From Pectobacterium aroidearum (lineage in GTDB: Bacteria; Pseudomonadota; Gammaproteobacteria; Enterobacterales; Enterobacteriaceae), in contig NZ_CP065044.1 of the NCBI RefSeq assembly GCF_015689195.1, positions 806,001 through 870,000 of the forward strand: a stretch of DNA of 64,000 bases, written 5' to 3'. The position numbers and the translations under genes are program-made. The notes beneath the pieces are model-generated. The model made no database searches. It saw only the letters and a program-made list of their open reading frames with translations, and was not told the DNA's origin. Below, piece by piece: positions 21,278 through 29,927 of this stretch (position 1 is its first letter; every line of letters begins with the position of its first letter).

Positions 21278-21988
21278 TCAATCCAAAGACGAGCGTGAAA
21301 TTCCCAGGATGGCAGCCGCATCGGCGCTGCCATCCTGTAGCGCCTGGGTCGGCCCATCATAATAAATCTGTCCGTCCACGATCAGCACCGTACGCTTTGC
21401 GATCCGCATGGCATCATCCAGATTGTGAGACACCATCAACAGCGTGAACTCACGCTCCTGACACACGCTCTCAACCAGATCGAGCATCTCCTGACGCAGC
21501 GCCGGATCGAGCGCTGAGAACGGCTCATCCAGCAGCAGGATAGGCTGGTGGCGCACCAAACAGCGTGCCAGTGCCGCGCGCTGGCGCTGCCCGCCGGAAA
21601 CCTGCGACGGTAGACGATCCAGAAGATCCGCCAGACCGACCCGATCGGCGATCTGTCGTAGCGTTTCACGCTGTGCGGCACTGAGCCGCAGGCCGGGGTG
21701 CAATCCCAGCGCGATGTTTTGCCCAATCGTTAGGTGTGGAAACAGGTTATTTTCCTGAAACAGAATCGAAACTGGCCGTTTAGCGGGAGGCGTCTCGCGG
21801 TGAGGTTCACCGTTAAGCCGTAATTCGCCGCTGTCAGCCATCAGGAAACCGGCAATCAGATTAAGCAGCGTACTTTTCCCTGCACCGCTGGGGCCAAGGA
21901 TGGCGATGCGTTCGCCCGGTTTGACGTGAAAATCAAAACGCATGGGCAAGTGCTGATAGAAGTAGGTTAATTTCTCAAGCGCGATCAT
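21278..21988 (-). CDS. thiQ: ThiQ, thiamine ABC transporter ATPase
   Basis: Cytoplasmic ATPase of the thiamine/TPP importer ThiBPQ. Start [20 protein letters not shown] was chosen by alignment to E. coli ThiQ, overlapping thiP by 14 bases; an open frame continues 7 codons upstream. Walker [10 protein letters not shown] is near 38-46, the ABC signature SGGQRQR near 128-134, Walker [13 protein letters not shown] near 148-159, and the switch His in VSHNLDDA. Length 236, normal for the family. Last gene of the riboswitch-controlled thi operon. Confidence 0.95.
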   Translation of the reverse strand: MIALEKLTYFYQHLPMRFDFHVKPGERIAILGPSGAGKSTLLNLIAGFLMADSGELRLNGEPHRETPPAKRPVSILFQENNLFPHLTIGQNIALGLHPGLRLSAAQRETLRQIADRVGLADLLDRLPSQVSGGQRQRAALARCLVRHQPILLLDEPFSALDPALRQEMLDLVESVCQEREFTLLMVSHNLDDAMRIAKRTVLIVDGQIYYDGPTQALQDGSADAAAILGISRSSLD

Positions 21989-23582
21989 GACGGCCCGCCA
22001 GTTTCTCAATCAGGGTAAATAACATAAAGCACAGCAGCATCAACAGCAGTGCTGTGACTGCACCATCGGCGCTGCGATAGGAACCAATTTGCTGGTACAG
22101 ATAGAACGGCAGCGTGCGGAACTGCTCATTGCCAAACAGCGCGATGACGCCAAAATCACCGAGCGACAGCACGCAGGCAAAGGCTAATGCTTGTGCTAAT
22201 GGCTGCTTCAGTGCAGCCAGCTCGATCAGCTTCAGCCGCTGCCAGCCGCGAATATCCAGTGATGCGCAGAGTCGGTTGTAGCGCTCTGCAACGTCCAGCA
22301 TCGGGTTCTCCAACACTTTGATCGCATACGGAATTGCCATCAGTGCGTTGGTGAACACCACCAGCGCGTAGGGGGATTGCGGCAAGCCAATGCTGTTATT
22401 CAGCAGCAGGAAAAAGCCGGTTGCCAGCACAATACCGGGCATGGCGAGGATGAGCATCCCGCTCAGATTCATCAACTGCCCGTAGAGTGGCTTCTGGCGT
22501 AACTTGAGTTCGCGGCTGCTCCAAAGCAGCATCATGGTCAGCATCAGACACAACAGTCCTGCGCCCAGAGCGATGCGCAGCGAGGTAAACAGCGTTTGCC
22601 AGAGCACGGGCTGTTGCAGCACGGTAACCAGCGATCGGTTCACGCCATCAACCACCACGGCCAGCAAGGGAGGAACGACCAGCAGCAACAGCGCGCCAAT
22701 CAGCAGGCCATCGGTGAGACGGCTTAAAGCGCTATCCTGCGGGTTGCGCCAAGTGAGCTGCTGTGTGCTGCCGACGGGCAGAATGCGCCCCAGCCGCTGA
22801 CTTAGCAGCACCAAACCGAGACAGCAAACCATCTGAATTAACGCCAGCAGCGCCGCGCGACCCGGATCGTAATCAAAGCTTAATGCCTGATAGATAGCCA
22901 GCTCAATCGTGGTCGCCTGCGGGCCGCCGCCCAGCGACAGCACCGTCGCAAAGCTGGCAAAGCAGAGCATAAAAATCAGTGCGCCAGTCGGTAAAATTTG
23001 TCGGCGCAGGGCAGGCCATTCCAGCAGGCGGAAATGTTGCCAGCTGTTCATGCCCAGATTTGCAGCCAGTTGGCGTTGCTCGGTAGCAATACCCTCCAGC
23101 GACTGCAACAGCAATCGGGTTGCCAGCGGCAGATTGAAGAACACATGCGCCAGCAGGATGCCCTGCAACCCATAGGGTGAAAACGTGTATTTCAGGCCAA
23201 ACCCGCTCAGGGCAGAGGCTAGCCAGCCCTGACGTCCATATACGCTGAGCAGGCCAAAAACGGCAACCAGCACGGGTAGCACCAGCGTCATCGCGCACAG
23301 GCGCAGTAGCCAACGGTGGCCGGGAAAACGCCGTCGATACAGCGCTCTGGCGAGAAAAATGGCCGGAACGGTAGAAAACAGCGCAGAGAGAAAGGCTTGC
23401 CAGAAGGTGAACCGAATAACATGCCAGAGATAGCTGTCATGCCATAGCGTGCGCCACTGGCTGTCGGGCGCCTGTAACCAGAGTGCACCGAAAGCCAGTG
23501 CGGCAACGGAAATTAACAGCGTTGTGGCCAGTAGCCCCGGCCACAGACGTCCGCCGATTAGTGGCTGACGGCGCGTTGCCAT
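21975..23582 (-). CDS. thiP: ThiP, thiamine ABC transporter permease
   Basis: Inner-membrane permease of ThiBPQ, with two fused permease halves and about twelve transmembrane segments over 535 residues. Start [16 protein letters not shown] matches E. coli ThiP (MATRRQPLI) and overlaps the thiB 3' end by 25 bases. Conserved stretches include [44 protein letters not shown] and, in the second half, [20 protein letters not shown], which carries the loop that contacts ThiQ. Confidence 0.95.
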   Translation of the reverse strand: MATRRQPLIGGRLWPGLLATTLLISVAALAFGALWLQAPDSQWRTLWHDSYLWHVIRFTFWQAFLSALFSTVPAIFLARALYRRRFPGHRWLLRLCAMTLVLPVLVAVFGLLSVYGRQGWLASALSGFGLKYTFSPYGLQGILLAHVFFNLPLATRLLLQSLEGIATEQRQLAANLGMNSWQHFRLLEWPALRRQILPTGALIFMLCFASFATVLSLGGGPQATTIELAIYQALSFDYDPGRAALLALIQMVCCLGLVLLSQRLGRILPVGSTQQLTWRNPQDSALSRLTDGLLIGALLLLVVPPLLAVVVDGVNRSLVTVLQQPVLWQTLFTSLRIALGAGLLCLMLTMMLLWSSRELKLRQKPLYGQLMNLSGMLILAMPGIVLATGFFLLLNNSIGLPQSPYALVVFTNALMAIPYAIKVLENPMLDVAERYNRLCASLDIRGWQRLKLIELAALKQPLAQALAFACVLSLGDFGVIALFGNEQFRTLPFYLYQQIGSYRSADGAVTALLLMLLCFMLFTLIEKLAGRHDRA

Positions 23583-24574
23583 GCCTGAATCCACTGGGTC
23601 CTTTGGTCAGCGACTTCTTGTGCGCTGAACTGCATGGCTTTTTCCGGCACCGTGAGCGTGGCGAAGCCCGTAGGCAGGTCAGTTTTAACGGCTGGGTACA
23701 TCCAGTTCGTAGTGGGGATCGCCTGCTGGAAGGTTGGGCTCAGGATGAACTGCATAAAGCGTTTTGCCAGTTCGGGATTTTTGCTGGAAGCCAACTGCCC
23801 GGCGATTTCAATTTGCAGATAGTGCCCTTCGCTGAAGGTCGCGGCTGCGTAGTTGTCTTTCTTCTCTTCAATGATGTGGTAGGCCGGTGATGTGGTATAG
23901 CTCAGCACCAGATCGGCTTCCCCTTTCAGGAACAGGCCATAGGCTTCGCTCCAGCCTTTGGTGACGGTAACGGTTTTCTTCGCCAGTTTCTGCCAGGCTT
24001 GCGGCGCCTCATCGCCGTACACTTTCTGCATCCACAGCAGCAGACCCAGACCCGGTGTGCTGGTACGTGGATCCTGATAGATCACTTTCCACGGCGCGTT
24101 GCTATCCACCAACTCATGCAGGCTTTTCGGCGGGTTCTTCAGCGTGTTTTTGTTATACACAAACGCGAAATAGCCATAGTCGTAAGGGACGAAAGTCTTA
24201 TTGCTCCAGCCACCCGGCACCGTAACGGCGCTGGTGTCCAGATTGTGCGGGGCAAACAGGCCGGTTTGCTCCGCTGCCTGCAACAGGTTGTTGTCCAGCC
24301 CCAGAATGATGTCCGCTTTGCTGTTTTTACCTTCCATACGCAGCCGGTTCAGCAGTGAGGCACCATCTTCCAGCGCGACGAAATTCAGTTCGCACTCGCA
24401 CTCTTTCTCAAAGGCGGTTTTGATGACAGGCCCTGGACCCCATTCGGAAGCGAATGAGTCATAGGTATAAACGGTTAGCGCAGGTTTGGCGAATGCCGAA
24501 GCAGAGAGCAGTAACAGGCAAGGCAGGCTGATTTTCAGCACGGTGGCTGAACGCTGTAGTAATTGATTTAACAC
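23558..24574 (-). CDS. thiB: ThiB (TbpA), periplasmic thiamine-binding protein
   Basis: Periplasmic receptor that delivers thiamine, TMP and TPP to ThiP. The start is a GTG preceded by CAGGAG (MLNQLLQRSATV...), giving 338 residues with a signal peptide ending SASAFA before KPALTVYTYDSF. ATG codons upstream in the same frame lie inside the riboswitch leader and lack a ribosome site. The conserved iron/thiamine-type fold signature RMEGKNSKADIILGLDNNLL and YQDPRTSTPGLGLLLWMQ match E. coli TbpA closely. First gene of the operon, under the TPP riboswitch. Confidence 0.95.
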   Translation of the reverse strand: MLNQLLQRSATVLKISLPCLLLLSASAFAKPALTVYTYDSFASEWGPGPVIKTAFEKECECELNFVALEDGASLLNRLRMEGKNSKADIILGLDNNLLQAAEQTGLFAPHNLDTSAVTVPGGWSNKTFVPYDYGYFAFVYNKNTLKNPPKSLHELVDSNAPWKVIYQDPRTSTPGLGLLLWMQKVYGDEAPQAWQKLAKKTVTVTKGWSEAYGLFLKGEADLVLSYTTSPAYHIIEEKKDNYAAATFSEGHYLQIEIAGQLASSKNPELAKRFMQFILSPTFQQAIPTTNWMYPAVKTDLPTGFATLTVPEKAMQFSAQEVADQRTQWIQAWQRAVSH

Positions 24575-24635
24575 TTTGCACTCCTGAGAATCATAGGGTG
24601 GCAAAGGACTTTGAGGCAGCAATGAGCAGCACTCT

Positions 24636-24718
24636 CAAATCCCTTCGCCGGTATTAACCGGATCAGGTTCGACGGGTATCTTCTCAGCGAAAAAATCTTC
24701 CGCACCCCGTTGAGAACG
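24636..24718 (-). ncRNA. TPP riboswitch (thi box) upstream of thiBPQ
   Basis: The minus strand contains the conserved THI-element elements in order: ACGGGGTGC, then CTGAGA, ATACCC, GAACCTGATC, GGTTAATACCGGCGAAGGGA. The aptamer ends about 60 bases before the thiB GTG, and no terminator-like T-run is evident between them, so TPP binding is more likely to block translation initiation than to terminate transcription. Confidence 0.95.
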
Positions 24719-24759
24719 GCACATTGTAAAGGGTTAAGCCGAGCAGCGAAAGGCTCTCG

Positions 24760-24799
24760 GCGTTCCGGTGGCGCGAATCAGGCGGATTTAAAATCAAAC
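24760..24799 (-). pseudogene. Detached copy of the sgrR 3' end (direct repeat copy A)
   Basis: Forty bases that match 37 of 40 positions of the sgrR 3' end at 27022-27061, in the same orientation. In the sgrR frame it reads FDFKSA, then TGA where sgrR has a Trp codon; the other two differences are synonymous. The two copies bracket the LysR/NmrA-like cassette. In E. coli the sgrR 3' end lies directly upstream of thiB, so this copy occupies the ancestral site. Confidence 0.85.
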
Positions 24800-24806
24800 A
24801 CTCACC

Positions 24807-24829
24807 CAGAGGCCGTGGTGTGGCCTCTG
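24807..24829 (-). terminator. Hairpin downstream of the LysR gene
   Basis: CAGAGGCC and GGCCTCTG pair with a 7-base loop, 20 bp beyond the LysR stop. The run of T that follows on the minus strand is poor, so this is a weak terminator candidate. Confidence 0.4.
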
Positions 24830-24848
24830 TTGTCCTGATTGTGGATAT

Positions 24849-25754
24849 TCACCATTGCGCCGACTCTTGCTCGATTCGCGCAGTACACCAGTCGATAAAG
24901 GCGCGAATAGCTGGCGAGAGGTGGCGGCTTTGCGGGTAGAGGATGAAAATAGGTTCGAGCGGTGCCCCAATATCAGGAAATAGTCTGACAAGATGCCCAT
25001 CAGCAAGCGGTTGGCGCACCATATAGCTGGCAATCCGTATTAGCCCCAAACCCGCTACGCCAGCGGCGACGTAGGCATCCGTGTCATTTACGCTGATCTG
25101 TCCTGCGAGCGGCATCGCTACGGTGTGCGCTTCATCATGAAACCCCCAGCGAGTTGAGCGGCCTGTTCGGCTGTGGATATACCCCACGGCGGTGTGCACT
25201 TTTAGCGAATCCAATGTTGCGGGATGTCCATGCTGTTCAAGGTAGCGTGGGGAAGCGCAGATATACCAATGGAACGCGCCGAGGCGTCGTGCGACCAGTC
25301 GAGATAGCGGCGGTTCTCCGGTTCTGATGACACAATCGATACCATGCTGGACAATATCCACAGTGGCATCACCCAGATGGAAGTCCAGCGTTATCCCAGG
25401 ATAACGTTCACAGAAGTCGGGCAGTGCCGGAATGAGGAAGTTTTTGACCAGAGAAGGCGGTGCCCCGATTCTGATGGTTCCATTCAGCTCCCCTTTTTGC
25501 TGTGCCGTTACGCTTTCAGCCGCGTGCACATCACGCAGTATCGCTTTGCAACTGTCGTAATAGCGCAGTCCAACATCCGTAATGCTGAGTGCTCGCGTCG
25601 TTCGGTTGAGTAACCGGGCACCCAGATGTGATTCGAGTTCCTTGATGCTACGGGTGACGGTGGATGGCAGAACATGCAGGGTTTCCGCCGCTTTTTTGAA
25701 ACTACCCGCATCGACCACACGAATGAATATTTCCATGGCCTGAAACCGATCCAT
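24849..25754 (-). CDS. LysR-family transcriptional regulator
   Basis: DNA-binding regulator of 301 residues. The start MDRFQAMEIFIRVVDAG was chosen because LysR proteins begin there and GGAG lies 10 bases upstream; the open frame runs 33 codons further. The winged HTH spans about 1-60 (GSFKKAAETLHVLPSTVTRSIKELESHLGARLLNR, with key recognition residues STVTRSI), and the effector-binding domain about 90-300. It is divergent from the NmrA-like gene, the classical arrangement for LysR control of a neighbour. The effector is unknown. The pair interrupts the usual sgrR-thiB adjacency. Confidence 0.9.
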   Translation of the reverse strand: MDRFQAMEIFIRVVDAGSFKKAAETLHVLPSTVTRSIKELESHLGARLLNRTTRALSITDVGLRYYDSCKAILRDVHAAESVTAQQKGELNGTIRIGAPPSLVKNFLIPALPDFCERYPGITLDFHLGDATVDIVQHGIDCVIRTGEPPLSRLVARRLGAFHWYICASPRYLEQHGHPATLDSLKVHTAVGYIHSRTGRSTRWGFHDEAHTVAMPLAGQISVNDTDAYVAAGVAGLGLIRIASYMVRQPLADGHLVRLFPDIGAPLEPIFILYPQSRHLSPAIRAFIDWCTARIEQESAQW

Positions 25755-26039
25755 ACGATGATGTCTCCATTTTGCGATGAAACGTTGCTGACCGTGTATA
25801 CGGCGTATCTTCTGTGTCAGCGACCAAAACGCTTTATAGTTTGATTTTTTCAAATTATGAAGTGGTGTGGCCGAATCTTATCATGTCCGCATTCTTGTAT
25901 AACATAACCCCCGAACTCTGGTTTTCCTGACATTAATAAGCATGAGCAGGCCAGAGGCATGTTAGCACGCTGAATGCATAGGGGAACGCACACGACTCCC
26001 TATGATAGTGATAATTTGAAATTCTGAAGGAGTTAAGTA
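25755..26039. promoter_or_regulatory. LysR / NmrA-like divergent intergenic region with inverted TTTCAAATTAT sites
   Basis: The 11-base sequence TTTCAAATTAT at 25848-25858 recurs inverted (ATAATTTGAAA) at 26011-26021. The first copy is part of TTCA-N5-TGAA at 25849-25861, which fits the T-N11-A form of LysR sites. They are candidate operators for the divergent pair. A GAAGGAG ribosome site precedes the NmrA-like ATG. Confidence 0.45.
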
Positions 26040-26969
26040 ATGAATGATAGCGGATCCGCGTTGAAAGATATTCTTGTGCTTGGTGCCGGGCAGCTCGGTA
26101 TGGCTGTATTGCGTGCTCTCGCGCCGCGTGCGCGTGCTCTGCCATTGTCGGTCACGGCACTGGTCTCACCGGGTACCATTAACGATCCGTCGGAGCAGAA
26201 TAGGGCAACACTGGCCGAACTTCGCGCTCTGGGAGTTGACGTGATGGGGTTCGATCTGGCCTCGGATGAACATACCCTGACGGGGCTTTTCGGGAATTAT
26301 AAGACGATAGTGAACTGCTCGGGATTCGTTGCGGGGCCTGGCACTCAGATGAAAATAACCAGAGCGGTGTTGGCTGCCAACGTCGCGCGCTATTTCCCCT
26401 GGCAGTTTGGCGTTGACTATGACGTCGTTGGTCGAAACAGCGGGCATCCAGTTTTTGATGAGCAGTACGACGTGAGGCAGTTGCTGCGCGGCCAGCAACG
26501 TACCGAATGGGTGATTGTCTCGACGGGCATGTTCACGAGTTTCCTGTTTGAGCCCGCCTTTGACGTGGTGGATCTGGAACGCGGAACCTTTCACGGTCTG
26601 GGAAGTTGGGATACCAAAGTGACCGTGACAATCCCCGAAGACATTGGCTGGCTCACGACGGAAATCTTGCTGGCTGAACCACGCCTGGTTAATGAGGTGG
26701 TCTACGTGGCAGGCGACACGATTTCATACGGGCAGCTTGCTGATGTCGTTGAACATGTCACGGGAAGGGTGTTTGAGAAGACCGTATGGACGCTGGACAA
26801 ATTGCGCGCGGACCTGAAGGCTGCTCCAGATGATGTCATGACGCGCTACCGGGCAGCGTTCGCTTTGGGTGAGGGGATGTGGTGGGACAAATCCGGTACG
26901 TTCAATCAACGTAATGGCTACGAGACGGTCGACGTCGAGCATTTCTTGCGGATGCAACTGCAAAAATAG
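26040..26969 (+). CDS. NmrA-like NAD(P)-binding oxidoreductase
   Basis: Atypical short-chain-dehydrogenase-fold protein of 309 residues, similar to the NmrA/isoflavone-reductase group (aromatic alcohol or quinone reductases and redox-sensing regulators). The N-terminal dinucleotide motif GAGQLGMAVLRAL is near 16-28. FPWQFGVDYD near residue 120 and STGMFTSFLFEP near 160 fit the family. There is no clear YxxxK pair, so catalysis cannot be assured. GAAGGAG lies before the ATG. It is divergent from a LysR regulator that probably controls it. The substrate is unknown. Confidence 0.82.
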   Translation: MNDSGSALKDILVLGAGQLGMAVLRALAPRARALPLSVTALVSPGTINDPSEQNRATLAELRALGVDVMGFDLASDEHTLTGLFGNYKTIVNCSGFVAGPGTQMKITRAVLAANVARYFPWQFGVDYDVVGRNSGHPVFDEQYDVRQLLRGQQRTEWVIVSTGMFTSFLFEPAFDVVDLERGTFHGLGSWDTKVTVTIPEDIGWLTTEILLAEPRLVNEVVYVAGDTISYGQLADVVEHVTGRVFEKTVWTLDKLRADLKAAPDDVMTRYRAAFALGEGMWWDKSGTFNQRNGYETVDVEHFLRMQLQK

Positions 26970-26977
26970 GCGGAAGG

Positions 26978-27009
26978 GTGCGGTGCAATTCTCTTTGCTC
27001 CGCACTTTT
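26978..27009 (+). terminator. Candidate terminator after the NmrA-like gene
   Basis: GTGCGG and CCGCAC pair across a 16-base loop and are followed by TTTTC, 9 bp past the stop and just before the convergent sgrR 3' end. Confidence 0.4.
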
Positions 27010-27018
27010 CAGATACCG

Positions 27019-28677
27019 TCAGCGTTCCGGCGGCGCGAACCAGGCAGATTTAAAATCAAACCAGCCCAGCATATTCATCCTGACGCCGCGCATACTGCGC
27101 TGCCCCTGAAGTTGCAGCCAATGATGCAGCAGAGGGTGCAGTTGACCGCTGGCGATCAGTTTTTCACACCACTCCGCCATCGGTAGCGTCTGGTTACGCC
27201 ACTGCTGTGCATCTGCATGCAGATTGTCATCCAGACAGTGCTGGGCCAGCGGGAGTTCGTAGAGCATCGCGAACAGGGAGAATTCGATCGGCAGGTAACA
27301 ATTCAGGCTACCAAACCAGATATCGCTGTCGGCATTGCCCTGATACCAGTCTTCATAGCTGACCGTCTGAATATGCAACGTGACGCCGTGCTGTGCCAGC
27401 AGCGTGCGCATAATCTCACTTAATATCCGGTATTCAGGATGTGCCTGATAGAACGTGAGCGTAACTTCTGTCAGCCCTTTAGGAATGGATTGCGGTACAT
27501 CGGGATGGTGATGGTGCCAGCGCGGCAGCAGGCTGTAGGCGGGCGACCAGTCACGCTGGTTGCTGGTATTGGCGTGGTTGAGTAGCGAAATAGGGGTAAA
27601 TATCTGCCTGAGCCATCGCTGAGCTTCCGGTCGTGATGCTAACGGCGAACGCTTGTCGAACAGCAGGAAATAGCCGCCTTCTTCCATCCGGCTTTCTAAC
27701 TGTTCGTGACGAGAATTGTCAGACTGGAGCTGGATAGATACCGGCATTTCCTCCGGCTCGTCGGGCAGAACCCAGATATTGACCTCATCAATCAGCGCTC
27801 GATAGCCAAAATAGTCATCGAAGGCACGGATTTTCAATTGATTACTGTTATTGCGTACCACGGCATAAGGGCCAGTGCCAATTGGGTGCTGGGCAAAATC
27901 GGGTAGCGTTTGCCACTCTTGCGGCAAAATCATGGCGTGCACGCTGCCTAATAACCACGGTAGCCAGTTATCCGGGCTGTTTAACCGAATATCAATCACG
28001 AAGGGCATTGGCGAGGTGACGCTTTCAATATGAGAAAAGAGCGGGAGCGGAATAAGACGAGAGAGTGACGTGGTGATGTCATACATCGTGAGCTCTCGTC
28101 CGTGATGAAAACGGATAGCCGGGCGCAGATAGAAGCGCCAGTGCAGGGAGGAGACCCTCTGCCAGTGATGAGCCAGATCGGGTTCAACTTCCCCATTTTC
28201 CTCATTTATATTGGTAAGACCGCTGAAAATTTGCCGTGCGATGTGCATTTCAGAACGCCGCAGCGCCGATCCGGGCTGCAGATTGCGTAATGGGCGGTAA
28301 TAGAGAATACGCAGAATATGCTTTCCCTGCCGGAAGCTCCGCCCGAGGTGAGCAAGTAACATCTGGCGTATCGCTTCTTTATCGCCGACCAACTGCACCA
28401 GTTGCTCAATACGATCCTGTTCCAGCAGATCTTCAGCGCGCTGCTGCTGTAGCGCTAATCCGGTATAAACAAATGACAGTTGAGAGCGCTTCCCCCTGCC
28501 AGCTTCTGCCTGCCAGACGAGCCAGCCTTCTTGCTGCATCGCGTTCAACAATGAGCGGATATGACGTCGGGAACAGTTCAACACCCCGGTTAGCTCTTGC
28601 AGCGTGGTGTCGGTGGTTTGTCCCTGAAAGTGTTGCCACAGGCGGATGAACTGTTGTTGCAATCGAGGAGAAGACAT
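27019..28677 (-). CDS. sgrR: SgrR, transcriptional activator of the SgrS sugar-phosphate stress RNA
   Basis: Regulator that senses glucose-phosphate stress and activates the divergent sRNA gene sgrS. The 552 residues have an N-terminal winged-helix domain (about 1-115, with [20 protein letters not shown] and [20 protein letters not shown] nearly as in E. coli) and a C-terminal domain related to periplasmic oligopeptide-binding proteins (about 160-540), thought to bind a small-molecule signal. It ends [13 protein letters not shown]. The last 40 coding bases are repeated at 24760-24799. In E. coli thiB follows directly; here a LysR/NmrA-like cassette separates them. Confidence 0.95.
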   Translation of the reverse strand: MSSPRLQQQFIRLWQHFQGQTTDTTLQELTGVLNCSRRHIRSLLNAMQQEGWLVWQAEAGRGKRSQLSFVYTGLALQQQRAEDLLEQDRIEQLVQLVGDKEAIRQMLLAHLGRSFRQGKHILRILYYRPLRNLQPGSALRRSEMHIARQIFSGLTNINEENGEVEPDLAHHWQRVSSLHWRFYLRPAIRFHHGRELTMYDITTSLSRLIPLPLFSHIESVTSPMPFVIDIRLNSPDNWLPWLLGSVHAMILPQEWQTLPDFAQHPIGTGPYAVVRNNSNQLKIRAFDDYFGYRALIDEVNIWVLPDEPEEMPVSIQLQSDNSRHEQLESRMEEGGYFLLFDKRSPLASRPEAQRWLRQIFTPISLLNHANTSNQRDWSPAYSLLPRWHHHHPDVPQSIPKGLTEVTLTFYQAHPEYRILSEIMRTLLAQHGVTLHIQTVSYEDWYQGNADSDIWFGSLNCYLPIEFSLFAMLYELPLAQHCLDDNLHADAQQWRNQTLPMAEWCEKLIASGQLHPLLHHWLQLQGQRSMRGVRMNMLGWFDFKSAWFAPPER

Positions 28678-28710
28678 AAAAGAGGAACTCCCTGCACTAA
28701 AGTCATCAAT

Positions 28711-28738
28711 TTATCTTTCCTTATATTACGTCGATACT
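28711..28738 (+). promoter_or_regulatory. Probable SgrR-dependent promoter of sgrS
   Basis: A GATACT -10-like box at 28733-28738 has only a weak -35 (TTATCT) 16 bases upstream, as expected of an activator-dependent promoter. It would start the RNA about 22 bases before sgrT, as in E. coli SgrS. Confidence 0.4.
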
Positions 28739-28767
28739 TTCCAACAAGGAAAGAGAGGAGGTGGCTT

Positions 28768-28932
28768 ATGGCGATTTCCCGTTTGTACCGGTTCTATCAA
28801 ACCTACTTATCGACCTGTAAGGCAAAGTGGTTGCGATGGATGTCTACCCAACAGCGCGTTGCATTATTGCAGCAGGCAACGCAGTGGCACCTGAACGAAA
28901 TGTCTGATGAAGAGTACCGTCATTGGCTCTAG
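28768..28932 (+). CDS. sgrT: SgrT, small inhibitor of glucose uptake encoded within SgrS
   Basis: Peptide of 54 residues that in E. coli (43 residues) inhibits the glucose transporter PtsG (EIICB-Glc). It reads MAISRLYRFYQTYLSTC..., then KWLRWMSTQQRVALLQQ; the FYQ-x-Y, WLRW and Q-R-x3-L residues match E. coli SgrT. A strong AGGAGG ribosome site lies 6 bases before the ATG. It is longer at both ends than the E. coli protein. It lies inside the sRNA, upstream of the mRNA-pairing region. Confidence 0.9.
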   Translation: MAISRLYRFYQTYLSTCKAKWLRWMSTQQRVALLQQATQWHLNEMSDEEYRHWL

Positions 28933-28975
28933 GTGGTGTGAAGAGATGTATTCTGAGTAATGGTGATGTTTCACC

Positions 28976-29006
28976 AGCCAGCGAGTTTTCTCGCTGGCTT
29001 TTTTTA
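28976..29006 (+). terminator. SgrS intrinsic terminator
   Basis: GCCAGCGAG and CTCGCTGGC form a 9-bp stem with a TTTT loop, followed by seven T. It forms the 3' end of SgrS, where Hfq would bind the U-tail. Confidence 0.92.
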
Positions 29007-29085
29007 TGGCGTTTACCTGCCACCTTATTAAGGAGCGTCGCGCCATTTTTTGGCTATTGCGGATAGCTTGCGTGACGAAGTGGCA

Positions 29086-29643
29086 TCAGCGGCGCTGTTC
29101 ACGTAATGGCTTGCCTTCGCTGAGCAGTGCACAATAGCGTGCCAATTCATCCTGCTGGCGGGCATTTCGTATCTGTAATGCCAGATTAATCGTGGCAAGC
29201 TCCCGAGCGTTGTCGGCTAATGCTTGTGGGATTTTTTTTTGTTTGGCCAGCCAGTCTGCGACATCGCTCCACTCCCACAGCGGTGATGTACCGCCTAAAC
29301 GTTGGACTGGAGAGGGGAAATCGCCTGCGCCACGTTTTCCATCTTTGAGAAGCGCAATCGCCTGACGCGACATCGTAGACAAGGCTGCGATATCACTGAT
29401 CCCAACCCAGACTGCATCAACGGAGTGGACTCTGGCCTGGATGCCTGCTGACTCGATATCATGAATAGCACTGATGACCGCGGTAGAAAAACGAGGGCTT
29501 TCTCGATCAAATTCGAGATAGACGGCGCTGCCATAGAAGCAGATCAAAGCGTCGTCGCAGCCGCTGGCAAAAAGCGCATCTTCCAGCCCAGCCGTATCTG
29601 CGGAAACGCCCGTTAGCGTGAGAGAAAAGTGATACGTTGTCAT
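29086..29643 (-). CDS. HTH DNA-binding protein, putative antitoxin of a HicA-like pair
   Basis: A 185-residue protein in two parts. Residues 1-75 form an alpha/beta region (FSLTLTGVSADTAGLEDALF...YLEFDRESP) seen in related uncharacterised proteins. Residues 80-145 look like an AlpA/MerR-type HTH: GISDIAALSTMSRQAIALL, then GTSPLWEWSDVADWL. The C-terminus is helical and charged. It is downstream of a HicA-like gene by 28 bp and probably co-transcribed. A DNA-binding antitoxin or autorepressor acting on the 18-bp palindrome at 29928-29945 is a reasonable inference, not shown. It takes the place of setA beside sgrS. Confidence 0.6.
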   Translation of the reverse strand: MTTYHFSLTLTGVSADTAGLEDALFASGCDDALICFYGSAVYLEFDRESPRFSTAVISAIHDIESAGIQARVHSVDAVWVGISDIAALSTMSRQAIALLKDGKRGAGDFPSPVQRLGGTSPLWEWSDVADWLAKQKKIPQALADNARELATINLALQIRNARQQDELARYCALLSEGKPLREQRR

Positions 29644-29671
29644 AAATTCCTCGGTAAGCCGTATATATCTT

Positions 29672-29899
29672 CTATTGTTTCAGTATTGTCAGGCCGTTAT
29701 CGACGTTGCGGCGGATCTGCTTTGCATGATTTTCCGGGACTGATGGCGTGGACCAAATGCTCATCATATGAGTGCTGTGGTCCGGCGTGCCGCAGATAAG
29801 CCTGCCAAATGCATGCCCGTTGCTGGGATAAAAACGCCAGCCCTGCGCTAATGCGTATTCAATGGCTGCCTGAATATGCTTGTTTGGGTGTTTTTTCAT
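29672..29899 (-). CDS. HicA-like small protein, putative toxin
   Basis: A 75-residue protein beginning MKKHPNKHIQAAIEYALAQG. The layout GWRFYPSNGHAFGRLIC (about 20-36), then a strand with SIWSTP and the helix NHAKQIRRNVDNG, resembles HicA-type double-stranded-RNA-binding-fold mRNA interferases, in which a His in a G-[GSN]-H motif is catalytic; here the candidate is the His of NGHAFG. It is a little longer than classical HicA (about 60). The gene comes first in a two-gene unit with an HTH protein. The start is supported by the conserved-looking MKKHPN; no strong ribosome site is seen. Confidence 0.6.
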   Translation of the reverse strand: MKKHPNKHIQAAIEYALAQGWRFYPSNGHAFGRLICGTPDHSTHMMSIWSTPSVPENHAKQIRRNVDNGLTILKQ

Positions 29900-29927
29900 C
29901 GCGATATAAGGTCATGGTATGTTCATG

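Larger units (their letters stand above)
28745..29006 (+). ncRNA. sgrS: SgrS, sugar-phosphate stress sRNA
   Basis: Hfq-dependent sRNA that in E. coli base-pairs with ptsG mRNA and others to stop sugar uptake. Evidence: divergent from sgrR, encodes SgrT near its 5' end, and the 3' part carries the recognisable elements GTGTGA (28936), CTGAGTAATGG (28953-28963), a small GGTGA/TCACC hairpin (28962-28975) and a strong terminator. In E. coli GTGTGA and CTGAGTATTGG are contiguous; here 11 bases separate them. The 5' end is estimated from the sgrT distance, not seen directly. Confidence 0.88.
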
